From Lathyrus oleraceus (lineage: Eukaryota; Streptophyta; Magnoliopsida; Fabales; Fabaceae): a DNA stretch of 64,000 nucleotides. The stretch is taken from contig NC_066581.1 in assembly GCF_024323335.1 (NCBI RefSeq), forward strand, positions 224,534,039-224,598,038. Reading direction: 5' to 3'. Position 1 is the stretch's first letter, and the number at the start of each line of letters is the position of its first letter. The translations under genes were made by a program, and so were the position numbers. This document shows positions 18,754 to 29,750 of this stretch, piece after piece. Under the pieces are notes generated by a model. That model searched no databases. It was not told where the DNA came from and worked only from the letters and a program-made list of their open reading frames with translations.

Positions 18754-21700
18754 TGTAACACGGTGGGAGAACTGACTTTAGTTAAATGTTGCGGATAGCA
18801 AGAGTCGCCACCGACTTTTATTTTATCCAAAAGGAAAGGACATAAAAGAACAGGAAAGACCTTAAAAAGATTTTGAGTTCGGGGGGTAGGTTATACAAAG
18901 GGAATGTATTAGCACCCTTTATATCCATGGTTATCCATGCGCTCTTAGTTACTTAGCTCACTTTGTTTGTTTGAAAGAGTGTAGTGTGTGATTAGAAAAA
19001 TTTCTTTAAGTACTTAGTAATGACCCTCGTATGGGTGTATACAAAGCCTAGTTTAGAAATTGTGAGGTGTAAAAGTAATTTTGAAAAGTGTGAGCAAGTA
19101 ACTATGAGATACCTACCCTAGATTAAGTCTTTCGTGTTCTCGTATATTCTTTCAATGGTAAGACTGTCCCTATTATTAAGGAATAGGTAGTCATTACCTT
19201 GGATGTGTTTAAGGGACGGGCGTAGGGTCATCGTATGGTCAATGAAGGCAACATAAGGGGTGTCTTTAGCAACTCGTAGGGACTATCATCATATTTACCG
19301 AAGGTACAAGATCATTATATCGTAGGCAACCTCGTAGGGACTTGATCTTTTAAGTTTATAGGGACTTGATGATTTTTCTGTTTGAAGGGACTTTGCTTAA
19401 GACACCCCTTTTTTCGAGGGACTTGACCATTTAAAGAAGGCAACCAAGAGGAATACCCAAGGAAGTACAGATGGCGATCAAAGATCGACTTACGTGTGTG
19501 AGTGTTATTTTTCAGATATTTGTCGTGAATTTAATTTTCTAAGTTCAATTATTTACAGTTAGTTTTTTGCACTCCCTAAATTACTAACCACGCAATAAAT
19601 ATTTACAAAAATAAAAGCAAGAAAAATAAATTCCTAAACTATTACATGGCTATGAGACAGATACATAATAATCAGGCGAGAAAGAATAAATTTACAACCT
19701 ATACATTTGTTCCTAATATTATAAATAAAACAAAATTAAAATAAGGAAAATAATGAAGCAAAAATAGAATAGATAAAAGCAAATAATAATAAAATAATAA
19801 ATAAACAATGGTAATAAAGCAATAATAAAATAACAATAATAATAAAGTGATAATAAAAAGGTTAGAATTTTAAAAGAAATTATTTTAGGTTAAACAAGTT
19901 AGATTTTTTTTAGAAGTTATCAGAAAAATATGAGTTTAAAATAAATTAGTAATAATAAAAGAATTTAAAATACATTAATGTATAAATTATAAAATAAAAG
20001 AGTTATATGAAAAATATTAAGTTAGTTATTTACAAAATAAATAAAGATTATAGAAAATATCAAATTATTAGATTAATAGGTTTATTATTATTATTCAATT
20101 AGAAAAATGGTCAATTAGATTTTATTTACAAAATATATAAGGATTTATTATTATAAGTAAGTAATAAAAAAAAGTTATTAAAATAGTTAGTATTTATTAT
20201 TTATTTACAAAAAATATAAAGGTTATAGAAAAATATTAAATAATTAATTTAGTAGGTTTTCACGCCCTACATTACTAAACCACGCAGTTAATATAGGATC
20301 AATGGCAGGAATTTAAATGGCAGAAAAATAAAATGGCAGAAAATAAATGGCAGAAAATAAAACCTTAATTATTACAACGCTTTGGTGCAGTTACATAATA
20401 AAGATGGCGAAAAGTAAAACTGAAAATATTACAAGTTAAAACTTAAAATATTACAAGGGCGAAGCAGTTACAGTGTATGAATAACATAAATATGAGCGAA
20501 AATAGGAAATAATAATAAGGTTTGTTAAGGTTTAAGAAAAGGTTTATGGTTTAGAGGAAACAACACGGTTAAAGTTTTAGGTTTGAAATTTAGAGTTTGT
20601 GGCGAAATTGTCAGGGTTTAGGAAAAATCAGGGTAGTTAGTTATGAAAAAAATGTGCAGATCTAAATATATATATATATAAAAAAATATGAATTAAAAAA
20701 AAACAACGGCGTTGCTAGCGCAAAATTGCGATCATCGCAACTGGATCGGATAACACAAATGTCACGCCTCATACACGTATATGTGAAAACGGCGTATTGA
20801 CACGATCCGATCCGAAAACATAATCAAATTATAACATAAAATAGAAATATATATATATTTAACACACTAGTTACATATTATAAATTATATATTATATGAT
20901 CCATATGCATTTTATTAACAACAAAATTATTATTATATTATATTATATATTATGAGACATGTAAAACTTATATAAAAACAAACACATCAAATACATAATA
21001 CAATGAACCAAATTATTATACATGTTATACTTATGTGCATAAAAAAAAAAGCAAAACGGCGATATCCTGATATATTTAACCAAACCGCATGTATCTGGAA
21101 TACATAACACAGTCACACATATGAACATGTATTTGAAACACAGTAACAATATATCAACAAAATAGATAAAGTATATATCATATATAAACTATTACCAAAC
21201 TGTGTGTACGATAGTATAGATCAGCCACTCTCAGTTTCTCTTTTTTGTTCTGCCTTTTTTTTGGCCTCCCTCTATCAGTCATGCTAGTAAATATATATAG
21301 GAACAAATTAGGTTAATGATAATGGGCCTAAGTTTATTTTGAAACCCAATATTAAATTAAAAACTGAATAAAGTTAAATAATTAAAATAGTTAAAATTAA
21401 AATAAAAACTAATTAACCTATTTATTTATTCTAGACCCAATATAAAAATAAATAGACTCAAAAAAAAAAAGTCGGGCACCAAAATGCTCGAAAAAATAAA
21501 ATGAACACGTCAAAATAATCAGCGCGAAATAAATGACTCGGAAAAATACAGCGTTTGGTCGGATTTTGAAATAAAAATTATGACCGTTTAAACTGCTCAG
21601 ACTGATCAACATATGACCAAAAATAGTCGTAAAAATATTTTTAGCATGTCAAATTAAACCACGTGAACCGCAGATTAATGTTACCGACATTTGCAAACTT

Positions 21701-21899
21701 AAACTTGACATTTTTTTGTTGACTAATTTTAGGCACAGTTAAAAAGTTAATTTGACCAGTCTGTTTGTAAATTCCGAGAAATTATTCCGGCTAATATTAA
21801 GACAGAAAAAAATGTTATGCTATGAAGATGATGCAAATGAATGTGAAACAAAAAAATTGGTTAAAGTTAAAAATAGAGGGCAAATTTTGGGGTGCAACA
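18754..21899 (-). repeat. Element B 3' LTR
   Basis: 3146 bp, TGTAACACGG to GGTGCAACA on the + strand. Pairs with 34313-37479 at about 19 substitutions plus a few length changes in A, TA and ATGGCAGAAAATAA repeats. A minus-strand TATA box lies at about 21292-21299. The middle (19500-20250) is extremely A/T-rich. No supported ORF. Confidence 0.93.
20726..20813 (-). repeat. GC-rich inverted repeats in the element B LTR (transcribed part)
   Basis: Two structures sit in an otherwise AT-rich LTR. TTGCGAT / ATCGCAA are 7-bp arms with a one-base loop at 20726-20740. A 71-bp imperfect palindrome (20743-20813) has outer arms GGATCGGAT and ATCCGATCC, then TGTCA/TGACA and CGCC/GGCG. The other LTR has the same at 36300-36314 and 36317-36387. 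Both lie about 450 nt downstream of the TATA box, hence in the predicted RNA leader. Confidence 0.7.
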
Positions 21900-22129
21900 G
21901 CTGCCCCTGTTCAATTTTCTGAAACCTGAGGAGTTAGATTGGCCTGTGTGTCATTCGTGACTTGGAAGGTTGAAGGGGATTGAACACAAAAGCCCAAAAA
22001 TTTGCACTCGCCGGTGCGTAAAGTAACACTGATGACTGGTTGTATATGCTTAAGTGGGCTTGAAGATGCCACTTGGAAGAACTGGAGATGGGCTTATAGA
22101 TGCCATTCATAATATCAGGAGGTGATAAT

Positions 22130-22660
22130 ATCTTGATGTTGATACTGGATATCAGTACTAGGTCTTTGTATAGGCCGTCTCTGAATCGTATCTAAGAACA
22201 TACTTTTAATTTAAGTGTCAGAACCAAATCTTCGTGGCGATTTCTTTCTGAATTAAGTATCAGCACTAGACCTTCGTATCGATCGTCTCTGAACTGTTTT
22301 GAATTGTTAAATAGACCAGTAGAAATAAATCTTCGTGATGATTATCTCTTCTGGAAATATCCTGGATTAGGGAATAGATCTTCGTATAGACCGTTTGCCT
22401 AATATCCAAGAACAAAAGAGTGTCAGGATGAAATCTCCTGAAAATATCCTGGACTAGGGAATAGATCTTCGTATAGACCGTTTGCCTACTATCCAAGAAC
22501 AAAAGAGTATCAGGATTAACTCTCCTGAAAACATCCTGGACTAGGGAATAGATCTTCGTATAGACCGTTTGCCTACTATCCAAGGACACCTTGAGTAATG
22601 ATTAAGTATCAGCACTAGATCTTCGTATAGATCGTTTCTGACCTGTTGTGAATTGTTGAT
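22130..22660. repeat. Tandem and degenerate repeats in the element B 3' region
   Basis: Three copies of an 87-bp unit start at about 22361, 22448 and 22535 (each with TCCTGGA.TAGGGAATAGATC, then CTTCGTATAGACCG). Shorter degenerate relatives around the core CTTCGTATAGACCG flank them at about 22160, 22225, 22275, 22330 and 22620. The 87-bp period is a multiple of three, so the minus strand reads as a 29-residue repeat, but nothing indicates that it is translated. Confidence 0.8.
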
Positions 22661-23572
22661 AGTATTTTATCTGTATATAACCATCCTGCAAGGAAAAGGT
22701 TAGTTTATGCAATATGTATGCATGCATGGCATGGTGCATCTAAGTAAATGTATTATGCACTTATGGATATGCCATGGTATGATGTAAATGATGTATGTAT
22801 GAATCATGTGGCCTGAAGCGTCCGGATATCTTTGTATAACAACTGCTGGCTAGGGAAAATAAATCCCGATTCGTTGCTGAAGAATATGAGGAACTCGTTC
22901 CCGTCTTGTTTGATAGTATAGTATTTGTCACTTCCCGTATTCGTTCGTCGTACTTCTATTGAAGGAATAAGTTCCTGAGTATCCCGACTGAGGATAAAAG
23001 AGATGGACATAAATTCAAGGGGAGACGTAATTCGAAGCATCTATAAAGATAGATTTGCTCTACTGAGGATTTGTAGTGGGGATGAACCGGCGAAGCTTCG
23101 TTGAACTACTACCCTCGTTCGTCCTTAGTAAATACTATTACTGCATTTTATGCATTTCTGGTAAACATCAATCGTATTCAAAAGCATACATACATTCAAA
23201 CACAACCAATGGACGTTTTCGCTTATGTAAATAGAGTAAAAGTAAATCTGGATTCAAAGATGAAATTTTATTCATATCACAAAGTGACCTATACATAGGC
23301 AAGTTTGTACAAGGAGACAGAAATCCTAGTAAGAGGAATTCGTCGTAAATTTTTTATAAAACAAAGAAAACAGCTATGTGAAAAATGATCCTATTGAGTT
23401 TCAATTCTACTATTGCCATTATCTTCAAATATCTCATCTTCTGCTGTTGAGACAGAAACGATTGGATTGATCTTTATCTGTTTGAACTTGATTTAGGTAG
23501 CACCATCAGTTGAAGTTACATGAGTGATCCAAACGAGACATAGTCATACGCTTTAATCCCTAACTTTTGCCT

Positions 23573-23744
23573 GGATTGCCCTTTCAGGTTTTCAATCCAC
23601 CGGGATACCCTTTTTTTGCCCAAGCCGCCTTTTCAGGTTTTCGACTTGCCGGGTGTACATTTTTTTATATATATCCCTAATTTTTGCCCGAACCCTTTTG
23701 GTTTGCCGGGATGCCCTTATTTTTGCCTAGGCCAGTCAACCTAG
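23573..23744 (-). other. Tandem RNA hairpin modules after the element B integrase gene
   Basis: Four stem-loops in 172 nt on the minus strand. (1) 23744-23726, CTAGG / CCTAG. (2) 23710-23687, CCCG / CGGG around AACC / GGTT. (3) 23648-23621, CAAGTCG, AAAA, CCT-GAAA-AGG, CGGCTTG. (4) 23598-23573, GGATTG, AAAA, CCT-GAAA-GGG, CAATCC. Each is followed by a linker like GGCAAAAATTAGGG. Module 1 begins about 10 nt after the stop codon. Element A has three homologous modules with compensatory changes. Confidence 0.75.
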
Positions 23745-23755
23745 CGGGTATCTTT

Positions 23756-25000
23756 TTATGCGTAGTATTTTTTAACTATGTCTGCGTTTACAGGCTGTGG
23801 AAAGTCTTCACCATCCATAGTAGTAAGCATCATGGCACCTCCTGAGAATACTCTTTTGACCACAAATGGTCCTTCATATGTAGGAGTCCACTTGCCCCTA
23901 GGATCACCCTGTGGTAGTATGATACGCTTGATTACCAAGTCACCAGCCTGATATACCTTTGGCTTAACCTTCTTATTGAAAGCTTTGATCATCCGTTTCT
24001 GGTACATCTGACCATGACAAACAGCTGCCAACCTCTTCTCATCAATCAAATTTATCTGGTCGAGTCGAGTCTGAATCCACTCATCTTCATCCAAGCCTGC
24101 ATCCTTCATGATTCTTAAGGAAGGGATCTGAACTTCAATGGGCAGAACTGCTTCCATACCATAGACTAAGGAGAATGGGGTTGCCCCTGTTGAAGTACGT
24201 ATTGTAGTACGATAACCATGAAGAGCAAATGGTAACATCTCGTGCCAATCCTTGTAAGTAACAGTCATCTTCTGTAGAATCTTCTTAATGTTCTTATTAG
24301 CAGCTTCTACTGCCCCATTCATCTTCGGACGATACGGAGAAGAGTTGTGATGCTTAATCTTGAACTGCATGCAGAGATCAGTAATCATGGTATTGTTCAG
24401 ATTAGAGCCATTGTCTGTGATAATCCTTTCAGGGATGCCATACCTACATATGAGATTATTCTTAATGAATCGAGCCACAACATTCTTGGTAACAGATGCG
24501 AATGAGGCTGCCTCTACCCACTTTGTAAAGTAATCAATAGCAACTAGGATGAAACGATGCCCATTAGAAGCAGTAGGCTTGATCTCACCAATCATATCAA
24601 TGCCCCACATGGCAAAAGGCCAAGGAGCAGTCAACACATTTAATGGAGCCGGAGGTATATGCACTTTATCAACATAGATTTGACACTTGTGACATGTCCT
24701 GGAATGTTGATAGCAGTCAGCTTCCATGGTAGACCAATAGTATCCTGCTCTCAATATCTTCTTTGTCATAGTATGACCACTAGAATGAGTGCCAAAAATC
24801 CCATCATGCATGTCTTCCATAATCTCTGTTGCTTCCTTCTTATCCACACAACGAAGCAAAGTTGAATCATGATTGCGTTTGTACAAAATTCCATTACTCA
24901 AGAAGAACTTAGCAGAAAACCTCCTCAGAAACTTCTTATCTTTGACAGATGCCCCTTCAAGGAACTCCTGAGTTTCAAGATATCTTTTTACTTCATAGAA
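23756..25000 (-). pseudogene. pol: Element B integrase (open, but cut off from RT by one nonsense codon)
   Basis: The frame continues from the RT frame after TAG at 25001-25003. The zinc-finger (HHCC) region spans TLLRCVDKKEATEIMEDMHD to CHKCQIYVDKVHIPP. The catalytic core shows D in MWGIDMIGEI, D in ITDNGSNLNN and E in MNGAVEAANKNIKKI. A C-terminal domain follows (AGDLVIKRIILPQGDPRGKW, YEGPFVVKRVFSGGAM) and ends KKYYA-stop. All catalytic residues are present. It acts on element cDNA ends in the nucleus. The long C terminus after the core is usual in the Tat clade. Confidence 0.92.
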
Positions 25001-27221
25001 CTAAGGCTTTTCCTCTCCTCCTTCAGTATCAATCTCATTGCAGGATGCAGGCTTCTCAAATCTATCAATAGTAATCTTGGGAGCTTCATCATCCCAACTA
25101 ATCTCAAACATAGATGCCATGGTGGCTAATGCATCTGCCAACTGATTCTCTCCTCGTGGAATGTGTCCAAAGGTAATCTCTTCAAAATGTGGGATCAAAG
25201 ACAGCACATGCTCTCTGTAGGGAATAAGATTTTCATGCTTGGTATCCCAATCTCCTTTAATCTGACTCACTACCAGGGCTGAATCTCCATATACGTCCAG
25301 GAACTGAATTTTCATATCAATGGCAGCTTTGATGCCCAGGATACATGCCTCATACTCAGCCATGTTATTGGTACAATAGAAACAAAGTCTTGCAGTAATC
25401 GGGGTATGACAACCTTCAGGGGAAATGATCACAACACCAACACCATTACCAAGTGCATTAGAAGCTCCATCAAAAACCATAGTCCATCGGGATCCTTGTT
25501 CAGGTCCGTCATATTGTCCAGGTTCTTTGGTAATAATCATAATGTCTTCATCGGGGAATTCAAAACTCATTGACTGATAATCATCCACTGCCTGATGAGC
25601 CAAATGATCAGCTAAAACACTTCTTTTAATGGCCTTCTGAGTAGTGTACTGTATATCATATTCTATTAAGATCATTTGCCATCTCGCTATTCGTCCGGAG
25701 AGAGCGGGTTTCTCGAATATGTACTTGATTGGATCCATCTTCGAAATCAATAAGGTAGTATGAGTCAACATATACTGTCTTAGTCGGCGAGCAGCCCATG
25801 CCAAAGCGCAGCAAGTTTTCTCGAGCAGTGAGTATCTTGTTTCACAGTCGGTAAACTTTTTGCTAAGGTAGTATATTGCCTGTTCTTTTCGACCAGACTC
25901 GTCATGTTGCCCCAACACACACCCCATTGAGTTGTCTAATACTGTTAAGTACATAATCAAGGGTCTTCCATCAACTGGTGGCATCAAAGTTGGAGGTTCT
26001 AGGAGATATCTCTTGATTTCATCAAAGGCTGTCTGGCACTCATTATTCCACTCCATTACCTGATCTTTCTTTAACAACTTGAAGATTGGTTCACAGGTAG
26101 CAGTTAATTGGGAAATAAATCTTGCAATGTAATTCAATCGTCCCAAGAAACCTCTAACTTCCTTCTCAGTACGGGGACCTGGCATCTCTTGTATAGCTTT
26201 CACTTTTGCAGGGTCTACTTCAATACCTTTTCCACTGACAATGAAACCCAGGAGTTTACCAGACCTAACTCCAAAAGTACACTTGTTTGGGTTCAATCTC
26301 AATTTGTATTTCTTCAACCTTTCAAACAACTTATGCAGATGATCAAGGTGTTGCTCTTCATTCTGGGACCTGGCTATCATATCATCCACATATACCTCTA
26401 TCTCATGATGAATCATATCGTGAAACAAAGCCACCATAGCACGCTGATATGTTGCCCCGGCATTCTTCAAACCAAATGGCATCACTTTATAGCAAAAGGT
26501 ACCCCACTGTGTAATAAATGTAGTCTTCTCCATATCTTCAGGTGCCATCTTGATTTGATTGTAACCAGAGAAACCATCCATGAAAGAGAATACTTTATGT
26601 TGAACAGTGTTGTCTACCAGAACATCAATATGAGGCAGTGGAAAGTCATCTTTGGGGTTGGCCTTATTCAAATCCCTGTAGTCTACACACATACGTACTT
26701 TACCATCTTTCTTAGGTACCGGTACCACATTTGCAACCCATTGAGGATAAGAAGTCACAGCTAAGAACCCTGCATCAAATTGTTTCATTACCTCTGCTTT
26801 AATCTTTTCTGACATTTCAGGACGCATGCGACGAACCTTCTGCTTCTTTGGACGACAATCTTCTTTTACCGGTAAACGGTGAACCACAATGTCCGTATCC
26901 AACCCTGGCATATCTTCATAGGACCAAGCAAAGATTTCCACATAATCACGTAACATTTGAATTAATCTGCTCTTGACACCATCTTCTAATTCAGCTCCTA
27001 TCTTGACCTCTTTCCTGTTTTCTTCAGTTCCCAGATTCACAACTTCGATTGGCTCTTCAAGTGGCTGTATAGCTTTCTCTTCTTGTTGTAATAACCTAGC
27101 AAGCTCTACAGGTACTTCACAATCTTCATCCTTTCCATCTTCAGCTTGATAGATCAGATTCTCGAAATTATAATTGGCAATAGTAGAACTGTTATCAACA
27201 GGATCCAGAGTGGATGAGGAT
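25001..27221 (-). pseudogene. pol: Element B pol exon 2: RT, RNase H and archaeal-type RNase H
   Basis: Starts at the predicted splice acceptor (27221) and is open to TAG 25001-25003, apparently Trp TGG to TAG because the same frame resumes with FYEV and integrase. RT blocks: YPQWVANVVPVPKKDGKVRM, FSFMDGFSGYNQIKMAPEDM, active site YVDDM (26392-26378, intact). RNase H: PLIMYLTVLDNSMGCVLGQ, LLEKTCCALAWA. Second RNase H: MVFDGASNALGNGVGVVI, NNMAEYEACILGI, VYGDSALVVSQIKGDW, NQLADALATMASM. The dual RNase H places it in Tat. The first 25 residues of the longer ATG frame upstream are intron-encoded and not counted. Confidence 0.92.
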
Positions 27222-27456
27222 CTGCATTTTAGTGATGTGGGTGTGTGTAAGAACACATAGCTGATGAAAATAAAATAAAAGAAAAAAAAAGAGCCCAATA
27301 TTTACGAAAACGAAACGTCCATTGATTTTTATTGAATGACGTATGCAAATGAAATGACATCCCGAAACAAGCATACCATTGTGCCCCGGGTAAGGCACAA
27401 GGCTTAAAAGTTTAATTGTTCAAACTTAAAAATAACAACACAATAATAGTATTTAC
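27222..27456 (-). other. Predicted Ogre polyprotein intron (element B)
   Basis: On the minus strand, donor CAGGA|GTAAAT (GT at 27456-27455) and acceptor AAAATGCAG (AG at 27223-27222) bound 235 nt with a T-rich tract before the acceptor. Splicing leaves a two-plus-one codon join that carries the protease frame into the RT frame. The protease frame otherwise stops at the donor (TAA, 27455-27453). Confidence 0.7.
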
Positions 27457-28373
27457 TCCTGACTAAAGGAGATAGGAATAACGTCTTCAGTCTTCCAATT
27501 GTTGAGCCCATCACCCACAGTAGGAAAAATCCAGTTATCCAGATTGTAGTCTTCATTATAGTCACCCACATCATTGATTTGATCTTTCATGTTCCCTGGA
27601 TTGGTGATACGAACAACACGAGCACGACGAACAGCCTTCTGGGACTCTGCAGTGAAACCCAAACCAAACTTGTCAGACTTGTAAGGAATGTCGGGAAGCT
27701 GACCCCAAATAGTGCAACCATCTTCTTCAACCACAGCTCTAGCATCTTTGAGGGAAGCCATTGTAGGAGGTACTCTGGTAACCACAGGAACTCTTTTAAC
27801 CACAGGAGGAGCTTCAGTAGCGGGAACGACCCAAGGAACTACTTCAAATGTCTGGCAAGGAGTCTCAACATATTCACCTTCCACTTCAACATACTTAAAT
27901 GTGTTCACATGACTGACCATATATTCTTCCTCTCCATAAACAGTTACGATCTTTCCCTTCACTGGATATCTCAACTTTTGATGTAGAGTAGAGGTCACAG
28001 CACCTGCCCCGTGGATCCAGGGGCGCCCAAGCAGACAAGAGTATGCAGGACGAATATCCATTACATAGAAGGTAGAATCGAAGACTTGAGAGCCTACTTT
28101 GATCGGGAGATCTATTTCTCCATGCACCACTCTTCTTGAACCATCAAAGGCTCTCACCACTATATTACTTGATCTTAACACAGCATCTTCAGGACTGAGC
28201 TTGTTCAGAACCTCTTTGGGAAGTACATTCAATGAAGAGCCATTGTCTATCAACACATGAGACAAGGTAGTGCCCCTACATTCAATGGAGATATACAAAG
28301 CTCTGTTATGGTTTCTTTTGGCAGGAGTCAAGTCAGCATCAGAAAAACCTAACCCATTATCATAAGTCAGATG
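27453..28373 (-). pseudogene. Element B protease region (3' of the solo-LTR insertion)
   Basis: The frame continues gag-pro after the inserted solo LTR. VLIDNGSSLNVLP places the catalytic Asp at 28247-28245; D-N-G replaces D-T-G, which I recall as common in Tat proteases. FDGSRRVVHGEIDLPI and SCLLGRPWIHGAGAV are the conserved flap and C-terminal blocks. It ends in a TAA that overlaps the intron donor. The protein is split from its N terminus only by the solo LTR and one TAG codon, so it decayed recently. Confidence 0.88.
28369..28373. other. Target-site duplication of solo LTR G1, left (AGATG)
   Basis: AGATG precedes the element's terminal TG at 28374 and is repeated at 29746-29750. Removing the element and one copy leaves the gag-pro frame uninterrupted. 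Confidence 0.92.
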
Positions 28374-29745
28374 TGAAGGAGAATTGCGACCCAAAGCGCA
28401 GCGGAAATTAAAAAATTTCTCCTTTAGAGATCCTTACGAATGGTCATGATCAGTGACAGAATATTTACCTCTTGTGACGGTTGAAACCTTTGGTGCAGAT
28501 CTCTTGTGACAATCAAAACCTTTGATGCAAATCCACGAAGCGATCACGAACGTTGAACGATGACAACGTCTCTACTCAGTCCACACGAACGGGTTCCTTC
28601 AATCTCAGTGCTAGCTGGTACGAATGAAGGCTTTGAGTGAGAGAGAGAGAGAGAGAGTGAAAACGAAAAGAATGCAACCGCAAATTTTTGCTTCTGCACA
28701 AGGGTTCTATTTATAGAACCACTTGTGTGGGCTTCAAGCTAAAAGCCCACTTAAGTGTATTTTGGCCCATATCTTATAATATGCCCAAAATCACTTAAGC
28801 CCATGGTACCTTACCATATTTCGTATTCTACTCAAGCACACCGTACCTTACGATGTTCCATAACTCACTTAAGGGCACCGTACCTTACGGTATTCCTTAG
28901 TTATCCTATCTCTCATCAATCCGTCCTTTGTGTGTGACCCTGTAGGTTTTCGCGGCGTTGGCAATCATGTATTTAACATAATAAACAGTGAGCGGTATCT
29001 AGCAACACATCACTGCTACCCAAGACACGAAAATGTCAAGTGATCTGACAAAACCTTCTGTGATAATACTTATGTGTATAATTACCCTTTTGCCCTTATG
29101 TCTATATTGAACACAAGGTATAGACCGTGTCATCCTTGTCCAGTTCAATATTGGGCCCATAGACATTTACCCTGTTATGCAGGATGGGCAAATTCCATCT
29201 AGGTCACTCATGTCCCTCAGCATGCTTCGTGGAGTACCCATCAACTGTCTTTATGGTTATCCAGTTACGGACAACGTTGGATCAGCAATAAAGCACTCGA
29301 CTCCACACCTAGGATCCATAGTGGTTTCAGGTCGAAGAGTGGAATACACTATTATCACCATGAGAATAACTTATGACACTTTGCATAACGTTCTATATAG
29401 TATTCTCATAGCGGGTCAATCCGGTATAAATATTACTCCTAATATTCATACCTATGTTTAAGACTTGATAACTCTTTATCCATGATCCATGAAATGTGAT
29501 CATCAGTCTACAAACATAATAGTCTTAATGCTTTAATGTTATCCCACTTCACACTAAAGCTCGACTACGGATACTTTAGGAATAGTGTCCTTATGTTTAA
29601 TGTGTTCTCATGATTAAGTCACACTTAATACATTAAACGGACTATCTATTCCAGGGACTTTATTAATCAACCATAATAAAGAGAATGCCTTTTATTATTC
29701 GATACAAGTACCAAAATGTATTGGCCTCTAGGGCTTACACCAACA
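28374..29745 (-). mobile_element. Solo LTR G1, Angela/BARE-like Ty1-copia
   Basis: 1372 bp with TG...CA ends (minus strand TGTTGGTGTAAGCCCTAGAG to CTCCTTCA) and a perfect 5-bp duplication. No internal region or second LTR. The start resembles the BARE/Angela LTR start (TGTTGG, then CCCTAGAGGC), a family assignment from memory. A minus-strand TATA box lies at about 28707-28716 in a near-palindromic GGTTCTATTTATAGAACC. A GA-rich microsatellite lies at 28638-28660. It formed by recombination between the LTRs of a full element. Confidence 0.88.
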
Positions 29746-29750
29746 AGATG
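29746..29750. other. Target-site duplication of solo LTR G1, right (AGATG)
   Basis: Matches 28369-28373 and follows the terminal CAACA. Confidence 0.92.

Larger units (their letters stand above)
21900..23755 (-). other. Element B 3' noncoding region
   Basis: Lies between the integrase stop and the 3' LTR. The minus-strand tract AACAGGGGCAGC abutting the LTR at about 21900-21911 is the presumed polypurine tract; A uses the similar AAATAGGGGCATC. It contains a tandem repeat (22130-22660), a hairpin cluster (23573-23744) and otherwise AT-rich sequence without a supported ORF. Confidence 0.75.

Noticed and set aside
22266..22589. 107-residue ORF with a 29-residue repeat in element B's 3' region
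   Set aside because: It follows from the 87-bp tandem repeat period; no conserved domain, no promoter context, and it lies in noncoding 3' sequence.
22361..22600. Regularly spaced repeats as a possible CRISPR array
   Set aside because: The whole unit including the 'spacers' is repeated, and the context is a plant retrotransposon.
26108..26764. 218-residue + strand ORF
   Set aside because: It is an antisense shadow of the well-supported element B reverse transcriptase.
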